Shown here in pieces: positions 17,908-27,327 of a stretch of 64,000 nucleotides of DNA (its first letter is position 1; every line of letters begins with the position of its first letter). The position numbers were made by a program, and so were the translations under genes. Origin of the DNA: Lachnospiraceae bacterium (GTDB lineage: Bacteria > Bacillota > Clostridia > Lachnospirales > Lachnospiraceae); assembly GCA_026169045.1 (NCBI GenBank), contig JAPFDH010000083.1, positions 1-64,000 of the forward strand. Direction: 5' to 3'. The notes under the pieces were generated by a model. That model searched no databases. It saw only the letters and a list, made by a program, of their open reading frames with translations, and was not told the origin of the DNA.

Positions 17908-19028
17908 TGAGAGCAATAGGAATCATCTTGGCAGGCGGTAATAATAAGAGAATGCGTGAACTATCCAATAAGAGAGCAGTCTCAGCGATGCCGATTGCCG
18001 GTACATATCGAGCTATAGATTTTGCTCTGAGCAATATGTCAAATTCCCATATCCAGAGAGTTGCAGTTTTAACACAGTATAATACGAAATCTCTGAATGA
18101 ACATTTGAGTTCCTCAAAATGGTGGGACTTCGGAAGAAAGCAAGGCGGCCTTTATGTTTTAACACCTACGATCACTCCGAATAATAGTAACTGGTATAGA
18201 GGAACTGCTGATGCACTTTATCAAAATCTCCATTTCTTAAAGGAAAGTCATGAACCTTATGTTGTTTTGGCATCCGGCGACGGAGTGTACAAAATGGACT
18301 ATAACAAGGTTTTGGAATACCATATTGAAAAGCGTGCGGATATTACAATTGTTTGTAAGAAAATGAATAACGAAGAAAATATGGGACGATTTGGTCAGGT
18401 AAAGATCAATGATGAAGGAAGAGTCATTGATTTTGAAGAGAAGCCGATGATCGAATCTTCACATACAGTATCCTGTGGTATATATATTATCAGAAGAAGA
18501 TTTTTGATCGAGTTAATAGAACGCTGTGCACAGGAAGATCGTTATGATTTTGTAACGGATATTTTGATTCGTTATAAGAATTTGAAGAGAATTTATGCGT
18601 ATAAGATTGACACATATTGGAATAATATTGCATCTGTAGAATCATATTTTAAGACAAATATGGACTTCTTGAAGAAAGAAGTAAGGGATTATTTCTTCCG
18701 TGAGGGGGATGATATTTATTCTAAGATTGATGATCTGCCTCCGGCAAAATATAATCCGGGTGCGGTTGTCAAAAACAGTCTTGTAGCCAGTGGCTGTATT
18801 ATCAACGGTACAGTAGAAGATTCTGTTATATTTAAAAAGGCTTATGTGGGTAACAACTGTTACATTAAGAACTCTATCATTTTAAATGACGTATATATTG
18901 GGGATAATACTAGGATTGAAAATTGTATCGTGGAAAGTAGAGATACCATTCGGGCAAACACATCTTATGTAGGCGAACCAGGAGAAATTAAGATCATAAT
19001 TGAAAAGAATGATCGATATGTCCTGTAA
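17907..19028 (+). CDS. glgD: GlgD subunit of ADP-glucose pyrophosphorylase
   Basis: A 373-residue GlgC paralogue. It has the AGGNNKRMREL nucleotidyltransferase opening and YRAIDFALSN, but several loops differ from glgC. The C-terminus is a shorter hexapeptide helix. In Firmicutes GlgD is a regulatory or modulating partner that raises GlgC activity. It overlaps glgC by one base. The AGG-NNKRMR loop departs from GGQGSRLG, which agrees with a reduced catalytic role; this is inference from the motif. Confidence 0.93.
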   Translation: MRAIGIILAGGNNKRMRELSNKRAVSAMPIAGTYRAIDFALSNMSNSHIQRVAVLTQYNTKSLNEHLSSSKWWDFGRKQGGLYVLTPTITPNNSNWYRGTADALYQNLHFLKESHEPYVVLASGDGVYKMDYNKVLEYHIEKRADITIVCKKMNNEENMGRFGQVKINDEGRVIDFEEKPMIESSHTVSCGIYIIRRRFLIELIERCAQEDRYDFVTDILIRYKNLKRIYAYKIDTYWNNIASVESYFKTNMDFLKKEVRDYFFREGDDIYSKIDDLPPAKYNPGAVVKNSLVASGCIINGTVEDSVIFKKAYVGNNCYIKNSIILNDVYIGDNTRIENCIVESRDTIRANTSYVGEPGEIKIIIEKNDRYVL

Positions 19029-19062
19029 ATGGTAGAAGACTATACAAGGGAGGTCATTGGAC

Positions 19063-19341
19063 ATGCAGATTACTGACGTTAGAGTAAGAAAGGTAGCAAA
19101 AGAAGGGAAAATGAAGGCAATCGTATCCATTACGATTGACAATGAATTTGTAGTACATGATATTAAAGTGATCGAGGGAGAAAAGGGCGTTTTCATTGCT
19201 ATGCCTAGCAGAAAGGCAGCAGATGGAGAGTATCGTGATATTGCTCATCCAATTAATACAGAAACAAGGGATATGATTCAGAGAGTGATTCTGGAACGCT
19301 ATGAAGCAGCTGCTATGGAAAACGATGAGGCAGATGTTTAA
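19063..19341 (+). CDS. spoVG: Septation/sporulation regulator SpoVG
   Basis: A 92-residue protein matching SpoVG throughout ([34 protein letters not shown]). It is a small, site-specific nucleic-acid-binding protein that affects division and sporulation. The ATG is nine bases after AGGGAGG; an in-frame TTG six bases earlier is too close to that site. It lies 34 bases after glgD on the same strand and is probably co-transcribed. Confidence 0.95.
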   Translation: MQITDVRVRKVAKEGKMKAIVSITIDNEFVVHDIKVIEGEKGVFIAMPSRKAADGEYRDIAHPINTETRDMIQRVILERYEAAAMENDEADV

Positions 19342-19430
19342 TTGGACAGAGAACGGTTTTTCCCAAAATGCTGAAGGGTAGCAGGTTTATTAGGATAAAC
19401 AGATGAAAACATCTGATTTGTCAATGAAAA

Positions 19431-19467
19431 AAAGACATTCAAGACGAAAGTTTTGAGTGTCTTTTTT
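19431..19467 (+). terminator. Terminator after spoVG
   Basis: GACATTCAA and TTGAGTGTC form a stem with one G-U pair, followed by six T (19462-19467). A smaller hairpin (AGATGAAAACATCT) precedes it. Confidence 0.85.
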
Positions 19468-19509
19468 GATAAAAGCAAAGATATTGCATGTGCAGTAGAA
19501 AAGGATTGT

Positions 19510-19517
19510 GCTATAAT
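19510..19517 (+). promoter_or_regulatory. Extended -10 promoter before the mannosidase
   Basis: TGCTATAAT (TATAAT at 19512-19517) lies about 60 bases upstream of the chosen start. The -35 region is weak. Confidence 0.5.
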
Positions 19518-19578
19518 CAATATACAATTTGTACAATGGAAAGAGGCTTTTGGAAAAGCTTCAGAAATGGAGGCAGAT

Positions 19579-22500
19579 ATGGGGATTATGCAGGCAGAAT
19601 GGAGAGATCGTCTGGCTCACTGGAAGCGGACATTAAAAGACGATTTTTATGAAGTATTGGGTTCTATTGAATGGGAAGGTGCCAGTACAGAAAAACAGTT
19701 GACTTTGGAAGAAGCGAAGAATCTTCCTTTGGTTTCTATGCCTGAAGGAACAGAGTGGGGAACATCATGGAATTATTGCTGGCTTATGGGAAATGTGACG
19801 ATTCCAAAGAAAGCAGAAGGAAAACGCGTGGTGATCTGGTTAAATCCCGGAGGGGAAGCGACATTATTTGTCAATGGAAAATCCTTTGGTACAAGAAGGG
19901 CCCCTTGGGTAAAGGAACCGTATCATTTTGTGGAAGATAACACACTGACCTATAATGGAAAAGAAGGAGAACGATTTGAAATCGCAGCAGAAGTGTGCGC
20001 TGGGGGATATTTTCCGTTTGTCCCGGAATTTGGTCAGGCGACAGGACCGGTTTTACCGGGGAGTTTTCAAGATCCAAAAGAGGAAGGCAGACGAACAGTG
20101 ATCGGTTCTTGTACCTATGGAATCTGGAATGAAGATGCCTATCAGCTTTTTATGGATGTGGAAACACTGTACCATTTGTTGGAGGCATTGGATGAAGACA
20201 GTCTGCGTGCGTCCAAAATCGCCGACGCGTTGGAGGAATTTACACGAATTGTAGAGTTTGAACAGGAGAAAGAAGCAAGAATAGCTGATTATAAAAAAGC
20301 CAGAGAAATGTTAAAACCGGTATTGAAAGCGGTAAATGGTTCTACGACTCCGGTATTTTATGCGGTAGGAAATGCTCATCTGGATTTGGCCTGGTTGTGG
20401 CCCATGACAGAAACATATCGAAAAACGTCACGTACCTTTGCGGCACAACTGCGTCATTTGGAAGAATATCCGGATTATTATTTTTTACAGAGCCAACCTG
20501 CCAGCTATGAAATGTGCAAGAAGTATTATCCTGAATTATTTGAGCGGGTTAAGGAAGCTGTAAAAGGCGGACGTTGGCTGGCTGACGGAGCTATGTGGGT
20601 AGAGCCGGATACAAATATGGCAGGCGGAGAAGCATTGATTCGTCAGGTTTTGTATGGGAAACGTTATTTCAAAGAAGAATTTGGCGTAGACAGTGAGCTT
20701 TTGTGGCTTCCAGATACATTTGGATATTCTGCTGTTTTACCACAGATTCTGAAAAAAAGCGGTGTGAAATATTTGGTGACTCAGAAAATTTTCTGGTCTT
20801 ATAATGAGGGAGATCAGTTCCCCTATCATTATTTTACCTGGAAAGGAATGGACGGAAGTAGTATTACATCGTTTTTACCTACCAGTTATACGTACGATAC
20901 GACCCCGGAAACCCTACATACAGTATGGAAAAATCGGGTACAAAAACGAGATTTGGATGCTTTTTTGTTTCCCTTTGGGTATGGAGACGGAGGAGGCGGT
21001 CCAAGTCGTGACCATATAGAGTATTTAGAGAGAGAAAAAGACCTGGAAGGAATACCGAAAGTAAAAATGGCAGGTCCAATAGAGTTTTTCCATGATATGG
21101 AGGAAAAGGGTGGCCCGACGCAGGAATATTGCGGAGAACTTTATTTTTCTGCCCACAGGGGAGTGTACACTTCACAGGCGGCGGTAAAATATTATAACAG
21201 AAAAAATGAATTGCTGCTGCGGGAAGCTGAATTGTGGTGCAGTCTGGCAAAAGAAGCCGGTATGCCATATCCGAAGGAAGAATTGGAGGAGGCTTGGAAA
21301 AATGTACTTCTTCATCAGTTTCATGATATTTTGCCGGGATCCAGTATTGCCAGGGTATATGAGGATGCTGTAAGAGAACACAAAAAAGTAGAACAGACAG
21401 GTACGGAATGCTTAACAAAAGCTATGGGCAGTCTGACTGTGGAAAAGGAAAATAAAGAAGCAGTAACGGTATTTCAATCTCTGTCCTGGAACAGAACCGG
21501 TGTGTTCCAGCTTCCTGATACATTTAAAGATGGAGCGGCTTATGAAAATGGTGTTTCGATTCCGGTTCAGGAGACAAGTGAAGGCGTATTAGCTCTTATT
21601 ACCGTACCTTCTTGCGGAATGACTTCCATTGTGCCTTCTAAGCAGGAAGATGTGGAGAATGATGGATCAGTTATACCGGTATCGGTTGAAAAAGAAAATG
21701 ATAACTGGATATTGGATAACGGAATTGTAAAAGCAGTTATCAATTGTATGGGTGAAGTGATTTCTTTTAAAAAAGGAATGAGAGAGTATGCATCCGGGAT
21801 CATGAATCATCTGGCAATGTATAAGGATATTCCCCGTCGGTATGATGCCTGGGATGTGGATTCCAACTATCATGAATTCCCTGTGGATCTGGAGCAAAGT
21901 TCACAGGTGGAATTGGTGGAAAACGGTGGTTTGCGCGCAGAGTTAAAAGTGACAAGGGTCATCAGTCAATCTGTACTGACACAACGGATCCGTCTGGATG
22001 CAGCATCCGATACGTTGATTTTTGATACCACAGTGGATTGGAAAGAATTACACCGTTTGCTAAAAGTAGAGTTCCCGGTGGATGTGGAAACCTTGGAGGG
22101 AATCAACGAAATTCAATTTGGCTATATGAAGCGTCCGGTTCATCGTTCCCGTCAGTATGATAAAGATCGCTTTGAAGTCTGCAATCATAGATATACTGCA
22201 TTGGCAGATGAGTCTCACGGTGCTGCTGTACTCAATGACTGCAAATATGGTGTAAGTATGAACGGAAACGCCATTGAGTTAACGTTGCTTCGTGCATCGG
22301 CTTCCCCGGAAATGCGGGCGGATAATCGGATTCACCACTTTGTTTACGGTTTTGTGGCATGGGAAGGTAGTTTCATGGAGAGTCCGGTGGTACAGAGAGG
22401 TTATGAAATAAATGTGCCGATGCAGATGACAGTGGGAAAAAGTGAAACCAGATCGTTCTTTGGTATTGACAGGGAAAATGTGATTCTGGATACGGTGAAA

Positions 22501-22713
22501 TTGGCAGAAGATGGAAGCGGTGATTTTATTCTTCGTCTGTATGAAAGCAAACATGCCGATACCACAGCCAGAGTTCGATTGGAACTTCCTGTTCGGGATG
22601 CGATGCTTTGCAATATGATGGAAGAAAAAGAAGAAACGGCGGTTATGGAAGATAATACATTGGTTCTTCACTTTAAGCCCTTTGAAATCAAGACGGTTCG
22701 GCTAAAAGTATGA
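19579..22713 (+). CDS. Alpha-mannosidase, glycoside hydrolase family 38
   Basis: A 1044-residue cytoplasmic enzyme (no signal peptide) of the bacterial GH38 type, cleaving terminal alpha-mannose residues. It has an N-terminal accessory beta domain (1-250). The zinc-binding segment GNAHLDLAWLWPM is near 260. The nucleophile aspartate is in LWLPDTFGYSAVLPQ near 377. HQFHDILPGSSI is near 578, and a large beta-sandwich tail follows. The ATG at 19579 has GGAGG five bases upstream, whereas earlier ATGs (19453, 19567) do not. It is a stand-alone gene with its own promoter and terminator; no mannose transporter lies beside it. Confidence 0.94.
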   Translation: MGIMQAEWRDRLAHWKRTLKDDFYEVLGSIEWEGASTEKQLTLEEAKNLPLVSMPEGTEWGTSWNYCWLMGNVTIPKKAEGKRVVIWLNPGGEATLFVNGKSFGTRRAPWVKEPYHFVEDNTLTYNGKEGERFEIAAEVCAGGYFPFVPEFGQATGPVLPGSFQDPKEEGRRTVIGSCTYGIWNEDAYQLFMDVETLYHLLEALDEDSLRASKIADALEEFTRIVEFEQEKEARIADYKKAREMLKPVLKAVNGSTTPVFYAVGNAHLDLAWLWPMTETYRKTSRTFAAQLRHLEEYPDYYFLQSQPASYEMCKKYYPELFERVKEAVKGGRWLADGAMWVEPDTNMAGGEALIRQVLYGKRYFKEEFGVDSELLWLPDTFGYSAVLPQILKKSGVKYLVTQKIFWSYNEGDQFPYHYFTWKGMDGSSITSFLPTSYTYDTTPETLHTVWKNRVQKRDLDAFLFPFGYGDGGGGPSRDHIEYLEREKDLEGIPKVKMAGPIEFFHDMEEKGGPTQEYCGELYFSAHRGVYTSQAAVKYYNRKNELLLREAELWCSLAKEAGMPYPKEELEEAWKNVLLHQFHDILPGSSIARVYEDAVREHKKVEQTGTECLTKAMGSLTVEKENKEAVTVFQSLSWNRTGVFQLPDTFKDGAAYENGVSIPVQETSEGVLALITVPSCGMTSIVPSKQEDVENDGSVIPVSVEKENDNWILDNGIVKAVINCMGEVISFKKGMREYASGIMNHLAMYKDIPRRYDAWDVDSNYHEFPVDLEQSSQVELVENGGLRAELKVTRVISQSVLTQRIRLDAASDTLIFDTTVDWKELHRLLKVEFPVDVETLEGINEIQFGYMKRPVHRSRQYDKDRFEVCNHRYTALADESHGAAVLNDCKYGVSMNGNAIELTLLRASASPEMRADNRIHHFVYGFVAWEGSFMESPVVQRGYEINVPMQMTVGKSETRSFFGIDRENVILDTVKLAEDGSGDFILRLYESKHADTTARVRLELPVRDAMLCNMMEEKEETAVMEDNTLVLHFKPFEIKTVRLKV

Positions 22714-22734
22714 GAAAAGAAGTGAAATGATAAA

Positions 22735-22778
22735 AAAGGGGCAAAGAAAATAGAAAGAGATTTTCTTTGCCTCTTTCA
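22735..22778 (+). terminator. Terminator after the mannosidase
   Basis: AAAGGGGCAAAGAAAA pairs with TTTTCTTTGCCTCTTT (16 bp, one wobble) around a ten-base loop. Confidence 0.8.
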
Positions 22779-22861
22779 AAAAATCATGAACAATGTGTGA
22801 GGATAGGGATAACGTTGAAAATGATGAACTTATGAGTATAGCGTATTATGGGGTAGTGTGA

Positions 22862-23554
22862 ATGATAGAAATAAAAAACATATATAAAAAATATGGTGAC
22901 AATGAGGTGCTAAAGGGAGTTGATTGTACATTTAAAGAGGGTGAAATTACAACTATTATGGCACCGAATGGAACCGGAAAAACAACATTATTAAGTGTTA
23001 TTAGCGGATTGTTATTACCGGATAAGGGAGAGGTGAAATACGAAGAAAAACAAGGAATAAAAAATGTAAGTATCGTTTTATCCGGAGAAAAAAATCTATA
23101 CATGAAAAATACAGTTAAAGAAAATTTATATTATTTTGGTATTATACGCGGGATGCCAAAAAAAGAAATCCAGAAAAAAATTGAGGAGAATCTAAAATTT
23201 TTACCTTTAATCGGTGATATAGAGAACAAATTGGTGGAACATCTTTCATATGGGCAGAAAAGATTGGTTGCAATATTTTCCGCAATGATTTCAAATGCCA
23301 CATGTATATTATTGGATGAAGTATCTGAGGGATTGGATATGCAGTATATAAATTTACTTCAGAAATTAATAACAGCATTATCGAAAGATCGTATCATAAT
23401 AATGGCATCACATGATTACGATTTTGTCTCTTCCATATCAGATCGACTTGTGTTTTTGAAAAGTGGAATGATTGTGAAGGAATGTTCAAAATTGAATTTA
23501 GAAAAATTGAAAGAGTATTACATAGATCTATACGATCTGGAGGGAGAAGAGTAA
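22862..23554 (+). CDS. ABC transporter ATP-binding protein
   Basis: A 230-residue ATPase with Walker A APNGTGKTT near residue 38, a degenerate signature (HLSYGQKRL near 128), Walker B CILLDEVSEGLD near 150 and an H-loop (ASHDYD). It is typical of ABC-2 type export systems. It is followed directly by its permease; stop and start read TAAATG with no gap. The ribosome site is weak (GGGG). Walker B has EVSEGLD rather than EPTxGLD, a minor variant. The substrate is unknown. The gene is more AT-rich than its neighbours. Confidence 0.88.
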   Translation: MIEIKNIYKKYGDNEVLKGVDCTFKEGEITTIMAPNGTGKTTLLSVISGLLLPDKGEVKYEEKQGIKNVSIVLSGEKNLYMKNTVKENLYYFGIIRGMPKKEIQKKIEENLKFLPLIGDIENKLVEHLSYGQKRLVAIFSAMISNATCILLDEVSEGLDMQYINLLQKLITALSKDRIIIMASHDYDFVSSISDRLVFLKSGMIVKECSKLNLEKLKEYYIDLYDLEGEE

Positions 23555-24325
23555 ATGGGGATATTGACAGCTTTGTTTTGGGAAATAAGAATGAGTATTC
23601 AAAGTACAATCAGGTATCGTTTTGGTGTGATATCGGATGTCATTATCTATTCTGCTATTTTGTCTTTTTTTCTATTGTCAAATTCAGGACAATCGTATGC
23701 AGAAATGTATGAAAATGTGGATTACAAGATTATTTTAGTAATAGGTTATCTGGCATGGATGTATGCAGTTACGGCGATTACTTCAATATCTCAGATCGTT
23801 TCTGGTGAAATGAAACAGGGAACATTTTACAAAAAGTATAATGCAAAATATCCGCTTCAGATTTTGTTATTTGGCAGATTGGTTGCAGCTCTGGTGGTTC
23901 AGAGCATTGTAATGCTTGCAGTTATCATTATTGCTATGCTAATCGGGAATGTCTCAATGATATGGGAACCTGTAATAATTGTGGCCATTGTAATTAGCAC
24001 GGTAGGAATGTATGGGATTGGCCTGATTTTAGCTGGTATGTCAATTTTTTATAAAAAAATTGGAGCGTTCAATTATTTGATACAATTGTTTTTGCTATTT
24101 ATAACAGATACTTTGCCAACAAGTGAGAATATCTCCTCTATTTCCAAGATATTACCACTGACGTCCTGTAACTTCATTATCAAAAAGGCATTGGATCAGC
24201 AAAATTATATCGATGAATTTGTCTTGCTATGCATTTCATCGCTTGTCTTTCTGTTTATTGGATACATGATTTTTGAATATTTCTTGTTAAAAGCCAGAAA
24301 AAAAGGAAATTTGCTTTTTTATTGA
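23555..24325 (+). CDS. ABC-2 type transporter permease
   Basis: A 256-residue membrane protein with about six hydrophobic helices (near residues 20-40, 55-80, 100-130, 135-160, 170-190 and 225-245). It follows the ATPase without a gap, with GGAGAAGAG as the ribosome site. The pair forms a simple exporter of unknown substrate, possibly a lipid, drug or peptide. Confidence 0.85.
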   Translation: MGILTALFWEIRMSIQSTIRYRFGVISDVIIYSAILSFFLLSNSGQSYAEMYENVDYKIILVIGYLAWMYAVTAITSISQIVSGEMKQGTFYKKYNAKYPLQILLFGRLVAALVVQSIVMLAVIIIAMLIGNVSMIWEPVIIVAIVISTVGMYGIGLILAGMSIFYKKIGAFNYLIQLFLLFITDTLPTSENISSISKILPLTSCNFIIKKALDQQNYIDEFVLLCISSLVFLFIGYMIFEYFLLKARKKGNLLFY

Positions 24326-24413
24326 GAAGATTTTTGGGGTTTTATGTTAAGTGTTATATATGACAGTATGAGAAGAATCGTGGGATCCTCTATATACTGT
24401 AAGAAGCTTTTGT

Positions 24414-24421
24414 GATATAAT
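24414..24421 (+). promoter_or_regulatory. Possible extended -10 promoter before the PHP-type hydrolase
   Basis: TGATATAAT (TATAAT at 24416-24421) lies about 150 bases before the next gene. The -35 is poor. Confidence 0.4.
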
Positions 24422-24573
24422 GATAAAGCTGGAATTGGACGGTTGATTTTAAGATTTTGCGACATCAAGCACAAAGATTCCGGAAGTACAGATAGAAGTA
24501 TAAAACACAACAAATGTGACAGGCTGTCAAATCAATCAGGGGGTTGAACAGTTTGGCGGAAGGAGAGGAAAAT

Positions 24574-26058
24574 ATGAATATTTATTGGGGTGATTTACAC
24601 AATCACTGTGGTATGACCTATGGCTTTGGAAGTCTGGAAAATGCATTAAAGAGAGCAAAAAGTCAATTGGATTTTTGCTGTATCACAGGTCATGCAATGT
24701 GGCCGGACATGTATGAGGAAAAACCGGAAACCGCTTTTGTGGTGAACTTTCACCGGGTAGGATTTCAAAAACTGAAAGACCACTGGGAAGAGGACAGAAA
24801 GATGATCGCAGATGCCAATTCCGATTCGTTTGTTACATTTCAAGGTTATGAAATGCATTCCAGTGAATATGGGGATCATCATGTATTAACGATAAATGAT
24901 GAAATGCCATTAAAGGATTGTCAAACCCCGGATGAACTGGTGAAACTTTGTGGAGATGCCATTGTAGTACCTCATCACATTGGTTATACACCGGGGTATC
25001 GCGGAATCAATTGGGATAAATATATTAATGCAAATTCTCCGGTAATAGAAGTATATTCCAAACATGGATGTGCTATGGATGAGGAGGCAGATTATCCATA
25101 TTATCATAATATGGGACCGAGGGATACCAGAAATTTGGTGATGGAAGGATTAAAACGCGGTTACAAATTCGGCTTTATTGGATCTACCGATCATCATGCC
25201 GGATTTCCCGGTTCATATGGTGACGGTATGGCGGCAGTACTGGCGGATGAAAGGACGAGAGAAAGTATTTTTGAGGCCATAAAGGCAAGAAGAACCTATG
25301 CAGTGACCGGTGACCGTATTTTATGTGATTTTAAAATTAATGATGCATGTATGGGAGCCGAAATTACGGCTGATAAGCGTCATATTACAGGACATTTTGA
25401 AACAGAATATGGACTGGATAAAATTGTTCTCTATAAGAATGGTAAACCGATCCATGTCATCAATGGGGAATGTTATCAGGAAATAAATGAAAGCGGCAGT
25501 TACAAAATTCGTGTAGAATTTGGATGGGGCAACAGCGATTTATATCACTGGGACGGATCCATAGAGACACAAGAGGGAACAATCGTCGGATACCGTACAT
25601 ATTTCCGTGGAAGAAGTGTACTGGCTCCATCAGCAGATGAATCTTATGATGGAGATACCATCAATGATATCTGTACAGAATCGGCACAGGTGACAGATAG
25701 TAAAGTGACATTTTCTTGTGATACGGTAGGGAATAAGTCCACATTGCATCCGTCTACATCTGCTGTTCTTGTGGAAGTAGAAGGAAATCTGGATACAAAA
25801 GTGACGGTTCAAATGAATCATAAAACATATACAGCTTCCATCAGAGAACTTTTGGAATATGGATATACCGATCATATGGAATACTACCATAGTCAGGCAT
25901 TTAAAATTCATCGTGCACTCCCGGAAAGCCGTTATATGTTTGATCTGGATTTGACAGATGATACAGCGGAACGGGAATGTGATTTTTATCATGTGGAAGT
26001 GGCACAGAAAAACAGACAATGGGCGTATGTATCTCCTATTTTTGTAAATCGTAAATAG
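24574..26058 (+). CDS. PHP-like metal-dependent hydrolase (DUF3604-type)
   Basis: A 495-residue protein. The N-terminus, YWGDLHNHCGMTYG, is the metal-binding opening of PHP/CehA-like hydrolases. Further metal ligands are likely in CCITGHAMWP near 40, QGYEMHSSEYGDHH near 93, VVPHHIGYTPG near 137 and GSTDHHAGFPGS near 206. The last 220 residues look beta-rich. The ATG has AGGAGAGG upstream; an in-frame TTG at 24544 is less likely. The family includes putative phosphoesterases and hydrolases, some in glycan and sulfatase contexts. The substrate here is unknown. Confidence 0.8.
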   Translation: MNIYWGDLHNHCGMTYGFGSLENALKRAKSQLDFCCITGHAMWPDMYEEKPETAFVVNFHRVGFQKLKDHWEEDRKMIADANSDSFVTFQGYEMHSSEYGDHHVLTINDEMPLKDCQTPDELVKLCGDAIVVPHHIGYTPGYRGINWDKYINANSPVIEVYSKHGCAMDEEADYPYYHNMGPRDTRNLVMEGLKRGYKFGFIGSTDHHAGFPGSYGDGMAAVLADERTRESIFEAIKARRTYAVTGDRILCDFKINDACMGAEITADKRHITGHFETEYGLDKIVLYKNGKPIHVINGECYQEINESGSYKIRVEFGWGNSDLYHWDGSIETQEGTIVGYRTYFRGRSVLAPSADESYDGDTINDICTESAQVTDSKVTFSCDTVGNKSTLHPSTSAVLVEVEGNLDTKVTVQMNHKTYTASIRELLEYGYTDHMEYYHSQAFKIHRALPESRYMFDLDLTDDTAERECDFYHVEVAQKNRQWAYVSPIFVNRK

Positions 26059-26125
26059 AGAGTTTTTCGGAAGAAGAGGCAGCAAAATAGTTTCGAATCT
26101 TGATTGGCAGAACAGGAGGAAGAAG

Positions 26126-26617
26126 ATGGATAAAAAAACGGAAGAGCATGGAATTGCTCCTGTTTATGATAAAAATTCCAAAATTTTAATTTTGGGGTCC
26201 TTTCCGTCAGTGAAATCCAGGGAGACACATTTTTTTTACGGACATCCGCAAAATCGATTTTGGAAGGTACTTTCACAGATTTTGGAATGTGAACTTCCCA
26301 TAACAGTTGAGGAAAAGAAAAAAATGTTGTTATCTCATGGAATTGCAATATGGGATGTGATTGCCAGATGTGAGATTGCCGGATCCAGTGACAGCAGTAT
26401 TGATCATGTGATTCCAAATGATTTGTCTTTGATTTTGAAAGAAGCACCGATAAAGGCAATTTTTACCAACGGAAAAAAAGCATATGAACTTTATGGAAAA
26501 TACTGTCAGATGATGGTTGGGATGAAAGCGATACCTTTGCCTTCTACCAGTCCTGCCAATGCTGCTTACGGAATTCCCCGTTTATTGGAAGCATGGAAAT
26601 GTATAAAAGAAGTATAA
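26126..26617 (+). CDS. DNA-deoxyinosine glycosylase (UDG family 6)
   Basis: A 163-residue protein of the uracil-DNA glycosylase superfamily. It has ILILGSFPSVKSRE near residue 19 and FYGHPQNRFWKVL near 37, the signature of the hypoxanthine-DNA glycosylase subfamily. IFTNGKKAYELY and PLPSTSPANA are near 112-145. These enzymes remove deaminated adenine (hypoxanthine) from DNA in base excision repair. GGAGGAAG lies just before the ATG. It is 67 bases after the PHP-type gene on the same strand and may share its transcript. Confidence 0.88.
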   Translation: MDKKTEEHGIAPVYDKNSKILILGSFPSVKSRETHFFYGHPQNRFWKVLSQILECELPITVEEKKKMLLSHGIAIWDVIARCEIAGSSDSSIDHVIPNDLSLILKEAPIKAIFTNGKKAYELYGKYCQMMVGMKAIPLPSTSPANAAYGIPRLLEAWKCIKEV

Positions 26618-26665
26618 AGATGTCAGAAACTATCTAAAAATTGATGGATTATTTCTTTATTTGAA

Positions 26666-26693
26666 TTGACATTTTGAAAAGTTCGTGTATAAT
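26666..26693 (+). promoter_or_regulatory. Strong promoter of the cyclic-di-AMP receptor gene
   Basis: TTGACA (26666-26671), a 16-base spacer and TATAAT (26688-26693). Both hexamers match consensus perfectly. Confidence 0.82.
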
Positions 26694-26806
26694 GAACATA
26701 TAGTAATTCATGTGAGTAAATCGGATAAAAGTTGATAATAAGGAAATATCGTTTTATCAATTGGTTTTCCGGTTGGCAGCGGGGACTGAAAAAGGAGGTC
26801 TGTATT

Positions 26807-27151
26807 ATGAAGATGATTTATGCTATTGTGCATGCAGATGATAGTGATTTTGTAACTGAGACACTGAATCAAAATAAATTTTCTGTGACAAAGCTGGCTA
26901 CGACAGGCGGATTCCTGAGAAAAGGCAACACGACACTGATGATTGTCACTGCCGATGAAAAAGTGGATAAAGTAATCGAGATTATAAAAAAAGAATGTGC
27001 AAAGAGAGAACAGGTAGCTGTGGAACAGCCATATTCCGATAACGGATTGAGTGGCGGAGGATTTGCCGGTGTGCCTTTGGTTCCGTTTACAGTGGAAGTG
27101 GGCGGTGCCACCATTATTGTAGTAAATGTGGAACAGTTCCTGAAAGTTTGA
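26807..27151 (+). CDS. darA: Cyclic-di-AMP receptor, PII-like (DarA/PstA family)
   Basis: A 114-residue PII-like protein (DUF970) that binds the second messenger cyclic-di-AMP as a trimer. It has MKMIYAIVHADDSD at the start, KLATTGGFLRKGNTTLMI near 28-45 and GLSGGGFAGVPLVPFTVEV near 82-100, the characteristic ligand-binding loops. AGGAGG lies eight bases before the ATG. It is preceded by a consensus promoter, so it is probably well expressed. Confidence 0.93.
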   Translation: MKMIYAIVHADDSDFVTETLNQNKFSVTKLATTGGFLRKGNTTLMIVTADEKVDKVIEIIKKECAKREQVAVEQPYSDNGLSGGGFAGVPLVPFTVEVGGATIIVVNVEQFLKV

Positions 27152-27327
27152 TAAATAAATTTAACGGCTTATAAGAACAGGAAATAGATGGGATGTCGAA
27201 GGATTTACATAGATCTTGGAAAATAACGGGTTGATAACAGTGGGTTTATTCCGGGATTTGTGTGGATACGGAGACATCTCTTTTTTTGCATCGGGAAGTC
27301 AGAAACAAAAAAATAGAAAGGATTGCC

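Noticed and set aside
17907-19028. glgD as a duplicated or frameshifted glgC
   Set aside because: Both are full-length with distinct loops; the GlgC-GlgD pair is a known Firmicutes arrangement.
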